From Spirosoma aerolatum (lineage in GTDB: Bacteria; Bacteroidota; Bacteroidia; Cytophagales; Spirosomataceae): a stretch of DNA of 64,000 bases. The stretch lies in contig NZ_CP020104.1 in the NCBI RefSeq assembly GCF_002056795.1, positions 7,697,501-7,761,500 on the forward strand, read 5' to 3'. The notes below the pieces were generated by a model. It was not told the origin of the DNA, ran no database searches, and saw nothing but the letters and a program-made list of their open reading frames with translations. The position numbers and the translations under genes are program-made. Positions 34,881 to 42,585 of the stretch are shown here, in pieces. The first letter of the stretch is position 1; each line of letters starts with the position of its first letter.

Positions 34881-36050
34881 ATGGCTACAGAATCGCTGGA
34901 ATTACAGGGATTAAATTTTAATTTATCGGAAGAACACCTGGCCGTGAAGGAAGCCGCCCGTGATTTCGCTCAGAATGAACTATTACCCGGCATCATCGAA
35001 CGTGATAATGAAGCGCGTTTCCCTACTGAGCAGGTCAAACGCATGGGCGAGCTAGGCTTCCTGGGCATGATGGTATCGCCTGACTATGGCGGGGGAGGTA
35101 TGGATACGATTTCTTACGTGCTGGCAATGGAAGAGATTTCTAAGGTCGATGCCTCGGCTTCGGTGATAATGTCGGTCAATAACTCGCTCGTTTGTTATGG
35201 GCTGGAAGCGTTCGGCACTGAAGAGCAGAAGCAGCAATACCTTACCCGACTGGCATCCGGCGAAATAATTGGCGCATTCTGCCTATCGGAGCCCGAAGCA
35301 GGTTCGGATGCGACCTCTCAAAGCACTACAGCCGAAGACAAAGGTGATTATTATTTAGTGAATGGGACTAAAAACTGGATTACCAACGGCAACTCGTCGG
35401 GCGTGTGTTTAGTAATTGCGCAAACCGATCGCGAAAAGGGCCACCGAGGCATCAATTGCCTGATCGTCGAAAAGGGGACACCCGGTTTTGTGGTCGGTAA
35501 AAAGGAAGATAAGATGGGTATTCGGGCCTCAGATACGCATTCGTTGCTGTTTACCGACGTAAAAGTGCCTAAAGAAAATCGCATTGGCGTCGATGGTTTT
35601 GGGTTTAAATTTGCCATGTCAACCCTAAACGGTGGCCGTATCGGCATTGCGGCTCAGGCTCTGGGTATTGCAGCCGGAGCTTATGAACTAGCCTTAAAGT
35701 ATAGTCAGGAACGCAAATCGTTTGGCAAGCAAATCTTTGAGCATCAGGCCATTCAGTTTAAGCTGGCCGAAATGGCCACAAAAATCGAAGCAGCTCGGTT
35801 ACTGGTTTATAAAGCTGCCCGATTGAAAGACGAACATAAAGACTATGTTCAGGCGGCCGCTATGGCCAAATTATTTGCCTCTGAAATAGCCATGTGGGCC
35901 ACCACCGAAGCCGTACAGATTCATGGCGGATACGGTTATGTGAAAGAATTTCACGTGGAGCGCCTTATGCGGGATGCAAAAATTACTCAGATATATGAAG
36001 GTACATCCGAAATACAAAAATTAGTGATAGCCAGAGAGCTAATCCGATGA
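34881..36050 (+). CDS. Acyl-CoA dehydrogenase (short/branched-chain type)
   Basis: 389 residues, FAD enzyme that introduces the alpha-beta double bond into acyl-CoA. GAFCLSEPEAGSDATS and NGTKNWITNG are the flavin-binding signatures, ERKSFGKQIFEHQAIQFKLA is the central helix, and IYEGTSEIQKLVIAREL holds the catalytic glutamate near residue 368. It resembles butyryl- or branched-chain enzymes. The preceding MaoC gene suggests a joint role in fatty or branched acid oxidation. A terminator follows. Confidence 0.93.
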   Translation: MATESLELQGLNFNLSEEHLAVKEAARDFAQNELLPGIIERDNEARFPTEQVKRMGELGFLGMMVSPDYGGGGMDTISYVLAMEEISKVDASASVIMSVNNSLVCYGLEAFGTEEQKQQYLTRLASGEIIGAFCLSEPEAGSDATSQSTTAEDKGDYYLVNGTKNWITNGNSSGVCLVIAQTDREKGHRGINCLIVEKGTPGFVVGKKEDKMGIRASDTHSLLFTDVKVPKENRIGVDGFGFKFAMSTLNGGRIGIAAQALGIAAGAYELALKYSQERKSFGKQIFEHQAIQFKLAEMATKIEAARLLVYKAARLKDEHKDYVQAAAMAKLFASEIAMWATTEAVQIHGGYGYVKEFHVERLMRDAKITQIYEGTSEIQKLVIARELIR

Positions 36051-36085
36051 AGTAATTACATCTAAAATTGAATTTTTATCATTCG

Positions 36086-36127
36086 ATAATGCGTGTTCGG
36101 CCTGAATACGCATTATTTTTTTTATTT
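36086..36127 (+). terminator. Terminator after the acyl-CoA dehydrogenase gene
   Basis: ATAATGCGT (36086-36094) and ACGCATTAT (36108-36116) form a 9-bp stem, followed by eight T then ATTTTTT. Confidence 0.88.
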
Positions 36128-36128
36128 T

Positions 36129-36158
36129 TTGGAAACTTTTATACTTGTATTAGTTTTG
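36129..36158 (+). promoter_or_regulatory. Consensus promoter for the AraC-type gene
   Basis: TTG at 36129-36131, a 19-nt spacer and TAGTTTTG at 36151-36158 match the Bacteroidota consensus exactly, about 65 bp before the start codon. Confidence 0.8.
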
Positions 36159-36181
36159 TACAAATTATTAGTTTTGTGCAA
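36148..36181 (+). promoter_or_regulatory. Tandem 16-bp repeat overlapping the AraC-type promoter
   Basis: TATTAGTTTTGTACAA (36148-36163) recurs as TATTAGTTTTGTGCAA (36166-36181), an 18-bp period. The first copy contains the -7 element. AraC proteins bind direct repeats about two turns apart, so autoregulation is a fair guess; the 18-bp period is a little short. Confidence 0.5.
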
Positions 36182-36223
36182 CTTTGAGCGCAATACAACT
36201 TCGGCAACACGCACCTTTCATCT

Positions 36224-37150
36224 ATGGAAGACTATAATAAAATTATCGAATCACTGGGCGTGAAGTTTATCAAGGCCCGCAACATTCGGATTCTGCAGCC
36301 TATCACCATCAGGAACTTCTATGATGTTGAGAACACGTTATTGATTTTATATAACGGTGAAGTAGCGATTGGCGACGAAAAAATAAAGGTGGAAGTTGGC
36401 GATATGCTGTTCATACCAGGGGGTAAACACGTTACGGTTACCTATGGCGACCCCACGAACCCTAAAGTTGTCTCGAATGAAGAGTTCATGACCCATCGGG
36501 AATCGTACTGGGAAGGCAACCATGACCCGAAGCTGATCGGTCATTTACCTAACTCATTCGGTTATGTGTCGTTCGAAGCAAAAGTGTTCGATTCAGTCAA
36601 CTTCTTTAACTCACTGGACGTACCGCCTTTCATTATCAAACGCGAAGATCACCTGGCCAACACCATCGATCAGATTCTGGCGGAAGAAATGACCGATTTG
36701 GCTGGTAAAGGCCGGATTATCAAGATAAAGACCGAAGAAATCGTTATTGAGGTAGTTCGATATATTCTGAAAAATCACCTGTTCGTTGAGCAGTTGGTTA
36801 CCAACAGTACCTACTTCAAAGACCCCCGTTTGATCGACATCTTTGCCTACATCAAAGAAAATCTGGGTGGTGATCTGTCGAACAAGGTATTGGCTAACGT
36901 GGCCAATGTTTCGGAAGACTATGTAGGCCAGTACTTTAAGATGCTCACCGGTATTAACCCGCAGGACTACATCGAATACCAGCGTATGGAAGCGGCTGTA
37001 GGGTTGTTGCGTACCAGCAAAAAGAGCATTCGGGCCATTGGGTCTGAGGTGGGTTATAAAGATACTGCCTACTTCTGCCGTCGATTCAAGATGATGTTTG
37101 GCATTCCTGCCGGTAAAATGCGCCGTCGGGAATCGCTGATGAACGTATAA
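36224..37150 (+). CDS. AraC-family transcriptional regulator
   Basis: 308 residues. The N-terminal half is a cupin-like sensor (VEVGDMLFIPGGKHVTVTYG near 60-80). The C-terminal hundred residues are the double HTH: KVLANVANVSEDYVGQYFKML and SIRAIGSEVGYKDTAYFCRRFK. Type of ligand is not visible. It has a consensus promoter overlapped by a tandem repeat and a strong terminator shared with the convergent gene. Similar proteins occur throughout Cytophagales with no known target. Confidence 0.9.
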   Translation: MEDYNKIIESLGVKFIKARNIRILQPITIRNFYDVENTLLILYNGEVAIGDEKIKVEVGDMLFIPGGKHVTVTYGDPTNPKVVSNEEFMTHRESYWEGNHDPKLIGHLPNSFGYVSFEAKVFDSVNFFNSLDVPPFIIKREDHLANTIDQILAEEMTDLAGKGRIIKIKTEEIVIEVVRYILKNHLFVEQLVTNSTYFKDPRLIDIFAYIKENLGGDLSNKVLANVANVSEDYVGQYFKMLTGINPQDYIEYQRMEAAVGLLRTSKKSIRAIGSEVGYKDTAYFCRRFKMMFGIPAGKMRRRESLMNV

Positions 37151-37155
37151 ATGCA

Positions 37156-37223
37156 GCGTAAAAAGAGATGTGGCGCCAGAGAAAGGGAAGTCCTTTTCTC
37201 TGGCGCCACATCTCTTTTTACGC
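37156..37223. terminator. Perfect 29-bp bidirectional hairpin
   Basis: 37156-37184 and 37195-37223 are exact complements (core TGGCGCCA) with a 10-nt loop. TTTTT lies inside the outer stem on both strands. It separates convergent genes with stops at 37150 and 37229. Confidence 0.88.
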
Positions 37224-37228
37224 TTTGA

Positions 37229-37672
37229 CTATTGCATTGTGATCTCGATAGGCAGCGTGTAATAAACAGGAACTGGTCGCCCCCCTACTTCGCCGGGTGT
37301 CCAGCGGGGCATTTTTTCGACGGCTGCGATAATATTAGCCATAAAGGCTTCCATTCCCTTTCGGCCCTTTTTATCGAGTGGTTTCACCTGTATCCGCACG
37401 TCATGGATATAGCCTAGTTCATCAATAATGAATTTTGCAGCTACTGGCCCGGTGTCGTATCGTTTTCGAACCAAAGCATTAGGCACCACTATGTTCTCCG
37501 CCAGATAACGGCTCAACGCCACAGTACCACCCGGAAATTCAGGTTGCTGTTCAGCTACTGTGTAAACTTTGTCAATTTTAGTCTGAGGCTGTGCCAGTAC
37601 GCCTGCGCCAGCAGCTAATCCAAGGCCAATAGCTACGGTTAAGCAGCGGGTAAAAAAAGAAAACCGTTTCAT
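37229..37672 (-). CDS. TonB C-terminal domain protein
   Basis: 147 residues. A signal peptide or anchor spans about 8-28 (CLTVAIGLGLAAGAGVLAQ). AEQQPEFPGGTVALSRYLAENI opens the TonB C-terminal-like domain, with AAKFIIDELGYIHDVRIQ and MPRWTPGEVGGRPVPVYYTLPI completing it. The proline-rich spacer and N-terminal membrane helix of a true energizing TonB are missing, so this is more likely a periplasmic protein of the family. It is 3 bp after the GGGP synthase stop, implying one transcript. Confidence 0.8.
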   Translation of the reverse strand: MKRFSFFTRCLTVAIGLGLAAGAGVLAQPQTKIDKVYTVAEQQPEFPGGTVALSRYLAENIVVPNALVRKRYDTGPVAAKFIIDELGYIHDVRIQVKPLDKKGRKGMEAFMANIIAAVEKMPRWTPGEVGGRPVPVYYTLPIEITMQ

Positions 37673-37675
37673 AAG

Positions 37676-38485
37676 TTAAGCGCGGACAACAGATTGATTA
37701 AATTCCTGAACAACGGTCGATAACTGAGGCAGCAGGTCAGGGTCTTGCTCGATACCATTTCCAACCACAATCAGATCAGCCCCCGCTTTTAAGGCTTCAT
37801 AGGCTTTTTCTCCCGAATTAATTCCGCCACCAACAATGACGGGCAGATCGACGGCCGCCCGAACAGCCGCGATCATATCGGGCGATACAGGCCGACGTGC
37901 ACCGCTCCCTGCATCCAGATACATCAGCTGCAAACCAAGCATTTCACCAGCCATAGCAGTACAGGCTGCTACCCCTGGCTTATCATGCGGCAACGGCATT
38001 GTGTTGCTAACGTACGAAACGGTTGTTTGCGTACCGCTATCGACCAGCATGTAGCCTGTGGGCAAAATTTCCAGGCCGCTTTTTTTCAGAAGCGGAGCAG
38101 CAATAACGTGTTGGCCTATTAAAAATTCAGGATTACGACCAGAGATCAGCGATAAGAATAAAATGGCGTCGGCCGATGGCTCAATATGAAGTGGATTGCC
38201 CGGAAAAAGAATAATTGGAACAGATGTATGACGCCTGATCGTTTCAATGACCTCCTTGTGTACATAGTTGGTCACCAGACTCCCCCCTACCAGAAAAAAA
38301 TCAATGGGATGCGCAACGGTGCGCTTGAGTAAATTTATGAGACCGTCCTGCTCAAGTTTATCGGGATCGAGCAGGACGGCAATAGCTTTCCGACCAGACA
38401 GCCGATTACTACGGAGTATAGTCAACAGGCTGGGTTGATGCCTGTTCGTGATAGTCTGTTGGTTCGGCAGTTGGATTGATGGCAT
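37676..38485 (-). CDS. Geranylgeranylglyceryl phosphate synthase-like (PcrB/GGGPS family)
   Basis: 269 residues from ATG 38485, TIM-barrel prenyltransferase joining a polyprenyl diphosphate to glycerol-1-phosphate. Motifs are AVLLDPDKLEQDG, FFLVGGSLVT, ILFPGNP, GYMLVDSGTQTTVSYVSNT, MYLDAGSGARRPV and VIVGGGINSG with GNGIEQDP near the end. Such enzymes are known in archaea and some Bacteroidota. The ATG start overlaps the upstream gene by 77 bp; a TTG further in (about 38422) would nearly remove the overlap and still precede the first strand. Product lipid is unknown. Confidence 0.88.
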   Translation of the reverse strand: MPSIQLPNQQTITNRHQPSLLTILRSNRLSGRKAIAVLLDPDKLEQDGLINLLKRTVAHPIDFFLVGGSLVTNYVHKEVIETIRRHTSVPIILFPGNPLHIEPSADAILFLSLISGRNPEFLIGQHVIAAPLLKKSGLEILPTGYMLVDSGTQTTVSYVSNTMPLPHDKPGVAACTAMAGEMLGLQLMYLDAGSGARRPVSPDMIAAVRAAVDLPVIVGGGINSGEKAYEALKAGADLIVVGNGIEQDPDLLPQLSTVVQEFNQSVVRA

Positions 38486-38918
38486 TATTTGAACGTATGC
38501 GGGCTAAAAATCCAGTTAGCTGCTCGCGAGCGATATTTGTTAACACAGTGGTTACAATACCACTGATTAAGCCACTCACGGCTGCCGTTTTTTGCACTTC
38601 TGGTGCCTGGTTCCTGACAACTCGATGCTTTGACGGTACATCGTCTGATTCGTCATCGGTATCATAGTCCTCGTCGTCGGGTTCGCCATATTTTTCGGCA
38701 TAGCGATACTCATCTGATTTGGGCAGAACGGCATTTACAACCAAATATACGGCTAAAGCAGCACCTGCGACAAACAAGGTTGTTTTGCCAAGCTCCGTAG
38801 CGTCTTCTTTTATGGTTTCAACACCGTTTGAGATCGACGATTTTAGTCGTTCTGTAGCAGCGATCAGTTCGGCCCGCCGAGCCGTTGTATCCGCGAATGG
38901 TACTTTAGGATCTTCCAT
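38409..38918 (-). CDS. Hypothetical protein with one membrane segment and acidic stretch
   Basis: 169 residues from ATG 38918 (a TTG at 38957 is less likely). A helical N-terminus resembles the ends of YtxH/DUF883-type proteins (RLKSSISNGVETIKEDATEL), then a membrane segment near 52-72 (TLFVAGAALAVYLVVNAVLP), then an acidic run (DDEDYDTDDESDD) and a second hydrophobic part near 117-135 (GLISGIVTTVLTNIA). The next gene on this strand is a holin-like membrane protein, a pairing common in Bacteroidota. No function is assigned. Confidence 0.6.
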   Translation of the reverse strand: MEDPKVPFADTTARRAELIAATERLKSSISNGVETIKEDATELGKTTLFVAGAALAVYLVVNAVLPKSDEYRYAEKYGEPDDEDYDTDDESDDVPSKHRVVRNQAPEVQKTAAVSGLISGIVTTVLTNIAREQLTGFLARIRSNNAINPTAEPTDYHEQASTQPVDYTP

Positions 38919-39001
38919 TTGTGCAGTAGAAAAAGCGTTTGAATGCGAACGTATCAAACTAGTAAGTAGCTGTTTACCAGACTTCCTGAAATAGATATGC
39001 G

Positions 39002-39427
39002 TTAATTAGATTGGGGGCCTGGATTGCTCATCGACGACCGGGTTTGCGCCATCAGTTCCTCAACCGCTTCTGATTTCTCTTCGATTTTTTTCTCCTGACT
39101 TTTTTTGATAGCGCTATAGGCCATTATCCGGATTTTTGCTTTAAAAAAATCTTTAGCAAAAAGCCAGAGCAAGGTCAGTACTAGAAAAAAACCGGCTACG
39201 ATCAAAAAACCTAAGTATTGGCTATCGGTTACTTTATTCAAATAAGCAGCAAGTAGAATAAAGAGAAAAAGAAGGGTCATGGTACTAAGTAGAGCGAGTA
39301 CAATGCCATGAATGCCAACCACAACTCCTTCTTCGAGTTTGCCTCGGCTTTCCAGCGTAAACAGCTCAATTCGGGCTTCCAGATAACGGAATATGTTTTC
39401 CCGGATTTCTTCCAGATGTTCCAGCAT
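39002..39427 (-). CDS. Phage holin 3,6-superfamily-type membrane protein
   Basis: 141 residues. LEEIRENIFRYLEARIELFTLESRGKLEEG is the amphipathic N-terminal helix of the PF07332 group. Two membrane segments follow near 37-65 (IVLALLSTMTLLFLFILLAAYL) and 73-92 (LGFLIVAGFFLVLTLLWLF), then a charged coil. Despite the family name these proteins are housekeeping membrane proteins, not lysis factors. It leads a four-gene run on the minus strand ending at the hairpin 37156-37223. Confidence 0.75.
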   Translation of the reverse strand: MLEHLEEIRENIFRYLEARIELFTLESRGKLEEGVVVGIHGIVLALLSTMTLLFLFILLAAYLNKVTDSQYLGFLIVAGFFLVLTLLWLFAKDFFKAKIRIMAYSAIKKSQEKKIEEKSEAVEELMAQTRSSMSNPGPQSN

Positions 39428-39500
39428 GGTTATGAATAATTGATTCCTTCTGCGGTATTTACAAATATGGGCTCAATTTGTTTCAAAAAAGTGAGGAAAT

Positions 39501-39536
39501 AAAAAAACAGCTTCAACACGCAGGGTGTGAAGCTGT
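39501..39536 (-). terminator. Terminator downstream of the DksA-like gene
   Basis: On the minus strand a 9-bp stem (39536-39528 with 39515-39507), extended by GTG/CAC after a one-base bulge, is followed by a run of seven T. Confidence 0.85.
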
Positions 39537-39582
39537 TCACAAATAATTTACCGTTGCCGATGAGCTATCCCTTGGCCTACTC

Positions 39583-39663
39583 CCTGATTTAGAAGAGCCA
39601 AAAGCGCGCAGGCACTATTATCAGCAGGATCGCTGGTCCGACAATAGGCTACATTAAATCAGG
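39583..39663 (-). ncRNA. Candidate structured RNA between the DksA-like gene and its terminator
   Basis: On the minus strand an outer stem CCTGATTTA/TAAATCAGG closes 63 nt. Inside, CTATTGTC pairs with GATAATAG (one wobble) and AGC with GCT under a 6-8 nt top; TAGCC and GGCT can also pair. A small GCAACAA/TTGTTGC hairpin lies just before it, and a strong terminator just after. It may be a long structured 3' UTR or a separate RNA. No known RNA family is claimed. Confidence 0.35.
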
Positions 39664-39712
39664 CATCATGCCAATGTCCATATACAAGAGCAACAAGTTT
39701 TGTTGCTGTCGC

Positions 39713-40099
39713 TTACCTCGATTGACGCAGTTTGGCTTCAATTGTTTGCTGCGTATGAGGTACTGCCCGTAGCCGCTCTTTTGGAATCAACTTGCCTGTA
39801 TCTTTACAAATACCGTAGGTACCATTTTTGATACGGACCATTGCCGCGTCCAACTGCTGGATAAACTTTTGCAGACGAGCTGCCAATTGGCTTAAATTTT
39901 CACGTTCGCTGGTATCGGCACCATCTTCGAGCAGTTTTGAGTTCCCCGACGTATTATCCGTACCGCTATCGTTCCGTTTGCTCAGTGTTTCCTTAATGTA
40001 GTTAAGTTCGCTGCGAGTAGCATCCAGTTTTTGCCCAATCAGCTCTTCAAACTCTTTAAGTTCTTCTTCTGAGTAACGCTTTTTTTCTTCCTGAACCAT
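39713..40099 (-). CDS. TraR/DksA-family protein lacking the cysteine zinc site
   Basis: 128 residues. The coiled-coil N-terminal half contains ELIGQKLDATRSELNYIK and the tip region LEDGADTSERENLSQLAARL. The C-terminal finger is GTYGICKDTGKLIPKERLRAVPHTQ; only one Cys remains, with Thr, Pro-His and others at the other zinc positions. Many Bacteroidota DksA-like proteins show this. It likely binds RNA polymerase through the secondary channel. It has its own promoter and terminator. Confidence 0.85.
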   Translation of the reverse strand: MVQEEKKRYSEEELKEFEELIGQKLDATRSELNYIKETLSKRNDSGTDNTSGNSKLLEDGADTSERENLSQLAARLQKFIQQLDAAMVRIKNGTYGICKDTGKLIPKERLRAVPHTQQTIEAKLRQSR

Positions 40100-40152
40100 A
40101 GCTAATTCAATGTTAAACTTTCGTTAGATGGTGTGCTTCATTTTTTCAGCCA

Positions 40153-40183
40153 CAAAATTAATGGTTTGTATCCGGTATTTCAA
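40153..40183 (-). promoter_or_regulatory. Promoter for the DksA-like gene
   Basis: On the minus strand TTG (40183-40181), a 20-nt spacer and TAATTTTG (40160-40153). The start codon is about 55 bp downstream. Confidence 0.65.
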
Positions 40184-40385
40184 CGATTCTTCTGACATAA
40201 TCTAATTTTATCGGAATTTTATCAAATTGAGAATTCTGATTTTCTCAAATGAATATTCGGTTAATATCCCCTTTGTTAATAGCCTCTTTTGATAAAGGCA
40301 TCGATTGTAGAAAATTATGCGGCCGTTTTAATATTATATTAATTTTAGAAAAAATAGACCTTTCACAATATAACCAACGATTTAT

Positions 40386-40393
40386 TAAGTTTG
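40386..40393 (+). promoter_or_regulatory. Putative -7 element for glutamate dehydrogenase
   Basis: TAAGTTTG fits TAnnTTTG, 50 bp before the start. The -33 position lacks TTG. Confidence 0.45.
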
Positions 40394-40442
40394 TGGACCA
40401 CTTCATTAGCATATTTGTTTAAAAGGAAGCAAACACATAGTC

Positions 40443-41717
40443 ATGGCCTACATTGAACCAGCTCCAATAAAAGATAAAGAGAATCCACTTGAGTCGATGA
40501 TGTCGCGTTTTGACGCTGCCGCCAAACTGGTGGGCATCTCCGACGAAATGTATGACATCCTGAAAGTACCCGCTCGTCAGGTTATTGTTGGGCTACCCGT
40601 TACGATGGATAACGGGGCTATAAAAGTTTTCGAAGGCTACCGGGTTATTCATTCTAACATTCTTGGCCCTGCCAAAGGGGGTATTCGGCTCGACCCTGCC
40701 GTTAATCTTGACGAGGTTCGTGCCCTGGCGGCCTGGATGACCTGGAAATGCGCCGTTGTCGATATTCCTTATGGGGGTGCCAAAGGCGGTATTGCCTGTA
40801 ACCCACGCGAAATGTCGGCTGGCGAAATTGAGCGCCTAATCCGTCAATATACCGTTGCGATGCTCGATGTAATTGGCCCCGACCGCGACATTCCAGCGCC
40901 CGATATGGGCACCGGCCCTCGCGAAATGGCCTGGATCGTCGACGAATACTCGAAAGCGAAAGGAATGACCGTCAACGGTGTTGTTACGGGAAAACCGCTT
41001 GTTTTGGGTGGTTCACTGGGCCGGACCGAAGCCACCGGACGGGGTGTCACCGTAGCGGCCCTGGCGGCAATGGATAAACTACGGATGAATCCTTACCGGG
41101 CTACGGCTGCCGTACAGGGCTTTGGCAATGTAGGGTCTTTTGCCGCCGAACTTCTGCACGAGCGGGGTGTTACCGTTGTAGCAGTCAGCGATATTTCGGG
41201 AGGCTACTATAATAAAAGCGGTATCGATATTACAGCCGCTGTCAATTACCGCAACTCGAATAAAGGTACGCTCGAAGGGTTTACTGGGGCCGAAAAAATT
41301 ACGAATGAAGAGCTACTCTCTTTAGCCGTCGATGTACTGGTTCCTGCCGCCAAAGAAGATGTGATTACAGACGACAATGCCGGTTCGATTCAAGCCAAAA
41401 TGATCGTGGAAGGTGCCAACGGACCAACCTCAGCCAGCGCCGACGAAATCATTAACAGCAAAGGTATCCTGGTCGTGCCTGATATTCTGGCCAATGCTGG
41501 TGGTGTAACCGTATCCTACTTTGAATGGGTTCAAAACCGCATCGGGTATAAATGGACGCTTGATCGCATCAATCGCCGGGCCGACCGGGCTATGAAAGAC
41601 GCCTTCGATCGGGTATTCGAAACCTCGCAAAAATTCAAGGTACCCATGCGGTTAGCTGCCTATATGGTAGCCATCGACAAAGTAGCCAGCACCTACAAAT
41701 ACCGGGGCGGATATTAA
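40443..41717 (+). CDS. Glu/Leu/Phe/Val dehydrogenase (glutamate dehydrogenase)
   Basis: 424 residues, interconverting glutamate and 2-oxoglutarate with ammonia. GPAKGGIRLDP and PYGGAKGGIACNP hold the substrate-binding and catalytic lysines near residues 78-118, PDMGTGPREMAWI follows, and the Rossmann domain has VQGFGNVGSFAAE near 220. FEWVQNRIGYKW is close to the end. Length matches the hexameric NAD(P) type. Nucleotide preference is not judged. The gene is single, with a 17-bp inverted repeat after it. Confidence 0.94.
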   Translation: MAYIEPAPIKDKENPLESMMSRFDAAAKLVGISDEMYDILKVPARQVIVGLPVTMDNGAIKVFEGYRVIHSNILGPAKGGIRLDPAVNLDEVRALAAWMTWKCAVVDIPYGGAKGGIACNPREMSAGEIERLIRQYTVAMLDVIGPDRDIPAPDMGTGPREMAWIVDEYSKAKGMTVNGVVTGKPLVLGGSLGRTEATGRGVTVAALAAMDKLRMNPYRATAAVQGFGNVGSFAAELLHERGVTVVAVSDISGGYYNKSGIDITAAVNYRNSNKGTLEGFTGAEKITNEELLSLAVDVLVPAAKEDVITDDNAGSIQAKMIVEGANGPTSASADEIINSKGILVVPDILANAGGVTVSYFEWVQNRIGYKWTLDRINRRADRAMKDAFDRVFETSQKFKVPMRLAAYMVAIDKVASTYKYRGGY

Positions 41718-41723
41718 AAGTAT

Positions 41724-41788
41724 GTATGATGTATGATATATGATGGCTAATTTTGTTCATTCAGGTGTTTGTATATCATACATCATAC
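41724..41788. repeat. 17-bp perfect inverted repeat of TATGATG words
   Basis: GTATGATGTATGATATA (41724-41740) is the exact complement of 41772-41788, with a 31-nt loop. A further partial copy of the arm lies at 41793-41805. It starts 7 bp after the glutamate dehydrogenase stop and lies between tandem genes. Confidence 0.75.
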
Positions 41789-41809
41789 CACTTATATCAT
41801 ATATAATTC

Positions 41810-42472
41810 ATGCGTTTACACCGCGAAGGAACGACCATCATGATTACTACAGGGCTGGTTCTACTGGCCCTGAACCTACTCGCTTATTTTTACCTTTTCT
41901 CCGATAACTCAACAGCTATCCTCCTGTTAGCCCTGGTTAGCTTGGTTCTGTTTATCCTGGTAGTACAGTTTTTCCGGGTACCGAATCGATTATTGACAGT
42001 AGCTGATACACAAGTCATTGCCCCAGCCGACGGCAAGATCGTTGTCATTGAAGAAACAACCGAGAGTGAGTATTTTAACGACCGTCGTCGTCAGGTTTCC
42101 ATTTTTATGTCGCCCCTGAACGTCCATGTTAACCGCAACCCGGTGTCGGGCATTGTTCGGTACTTTAAGTATTTCCCAGGCAAATACCTCGTGGCCTGGC
42201 ATCCTAAATCCAGTACCGAAAACGAACGCACTACCGTTGTAATCGAAACAGCCAATGGCGTTCAGGTACTTTTGCGACAAATTGCCGGCGCAGTGGCCCG
42301 ACGAATCATCTGGTATGTGAAAGAAGGTCAACCTGTTAAACAGGGTGAAGAGTTCGGCTTTATCAAATTTGGCTCTCGCGTCGATGTATTCCTGCCACTG
42401 GACGCTGACATTAAAGTAGCCATCGGTGATGTGACCAGAGGGGGTGTCACTGTGCTGGCGGAATTGAAATAA
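41810..42472 (+). CDS. psd: Phosphatidylserine decarboxylase family protein
   Basis: 220 residues, the short PSD type that makes phosphatidylethanolamine. Two membrane segments lie near residues 9-50. The core has VIAPADGKIVVIEE, FMSPLNVHVNRNPVSG and the self-cleavage site FGSRVDVF near residue 190, where Ser becomes the pyruvoyl group. The protein is the small alpha/beta precursor form. No phosphatidylserine synthase gene is adjacent. A hairpin terminator follows. Confidence 0.92.
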   Translation: MRLHREGTTIMITTGLVLLALNLLAYFYLFSDNSTAILLLALVSLVLFILVVQFFRVPNRLLTVADTQVIAPADGKIVVIEETTESEYFNDRRRQVSIFMSPLNVHVNRNPVSGIVRYFKYFPGKYLVAWHPKSSTENERTTVVIETANGVQVLLRQIAGAVARRIIWYVKEGQPVKQGEEFGFIKFGSRVDVFLPLDADIKVAIGDVTRGGVTVLAELK

Positions 42473-42500
42473 GCAGATCGATAACGTGTTTGTAACATGG

Positions 42501-42553
42501 ATTGGTGGAATAAGCGCATTGGTTTAGATAACCAATGCGCTTATTCCACCAAT
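42501..42553 (+). terminator. 24-bp perfect hairpin after psd
   Basis: 42501-42524 and 42530-42553 are exact complements with a 5-nt loop, followed by TCTTTTT. It lies between convergent genes. Confidence 0.9.
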
Positions 42554-42585
42554 TCTTTTTGTATTCATAACTCTCCCTACTTTCG

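Larger units (their letters stand above)
40100..40442. other. Divergent regulatory region between the DksA-like and glutamate dehydrogenase genes
   Basis: 343 bp without a gene. It holds a promoter on each strand (see separate entries), an inverted repeat TTGAGAA/TTCTCAA around 40227-40248, and AT-rich sequence. Nothing else is recognised. Confidence 0.6.

Noticed and set aside
39002..39427. Holin-like gene as evidence of a prophage
   Set aside because: The family is a common chromosomal membrane protein in Bacteroidota and no phage genes adjoin it.
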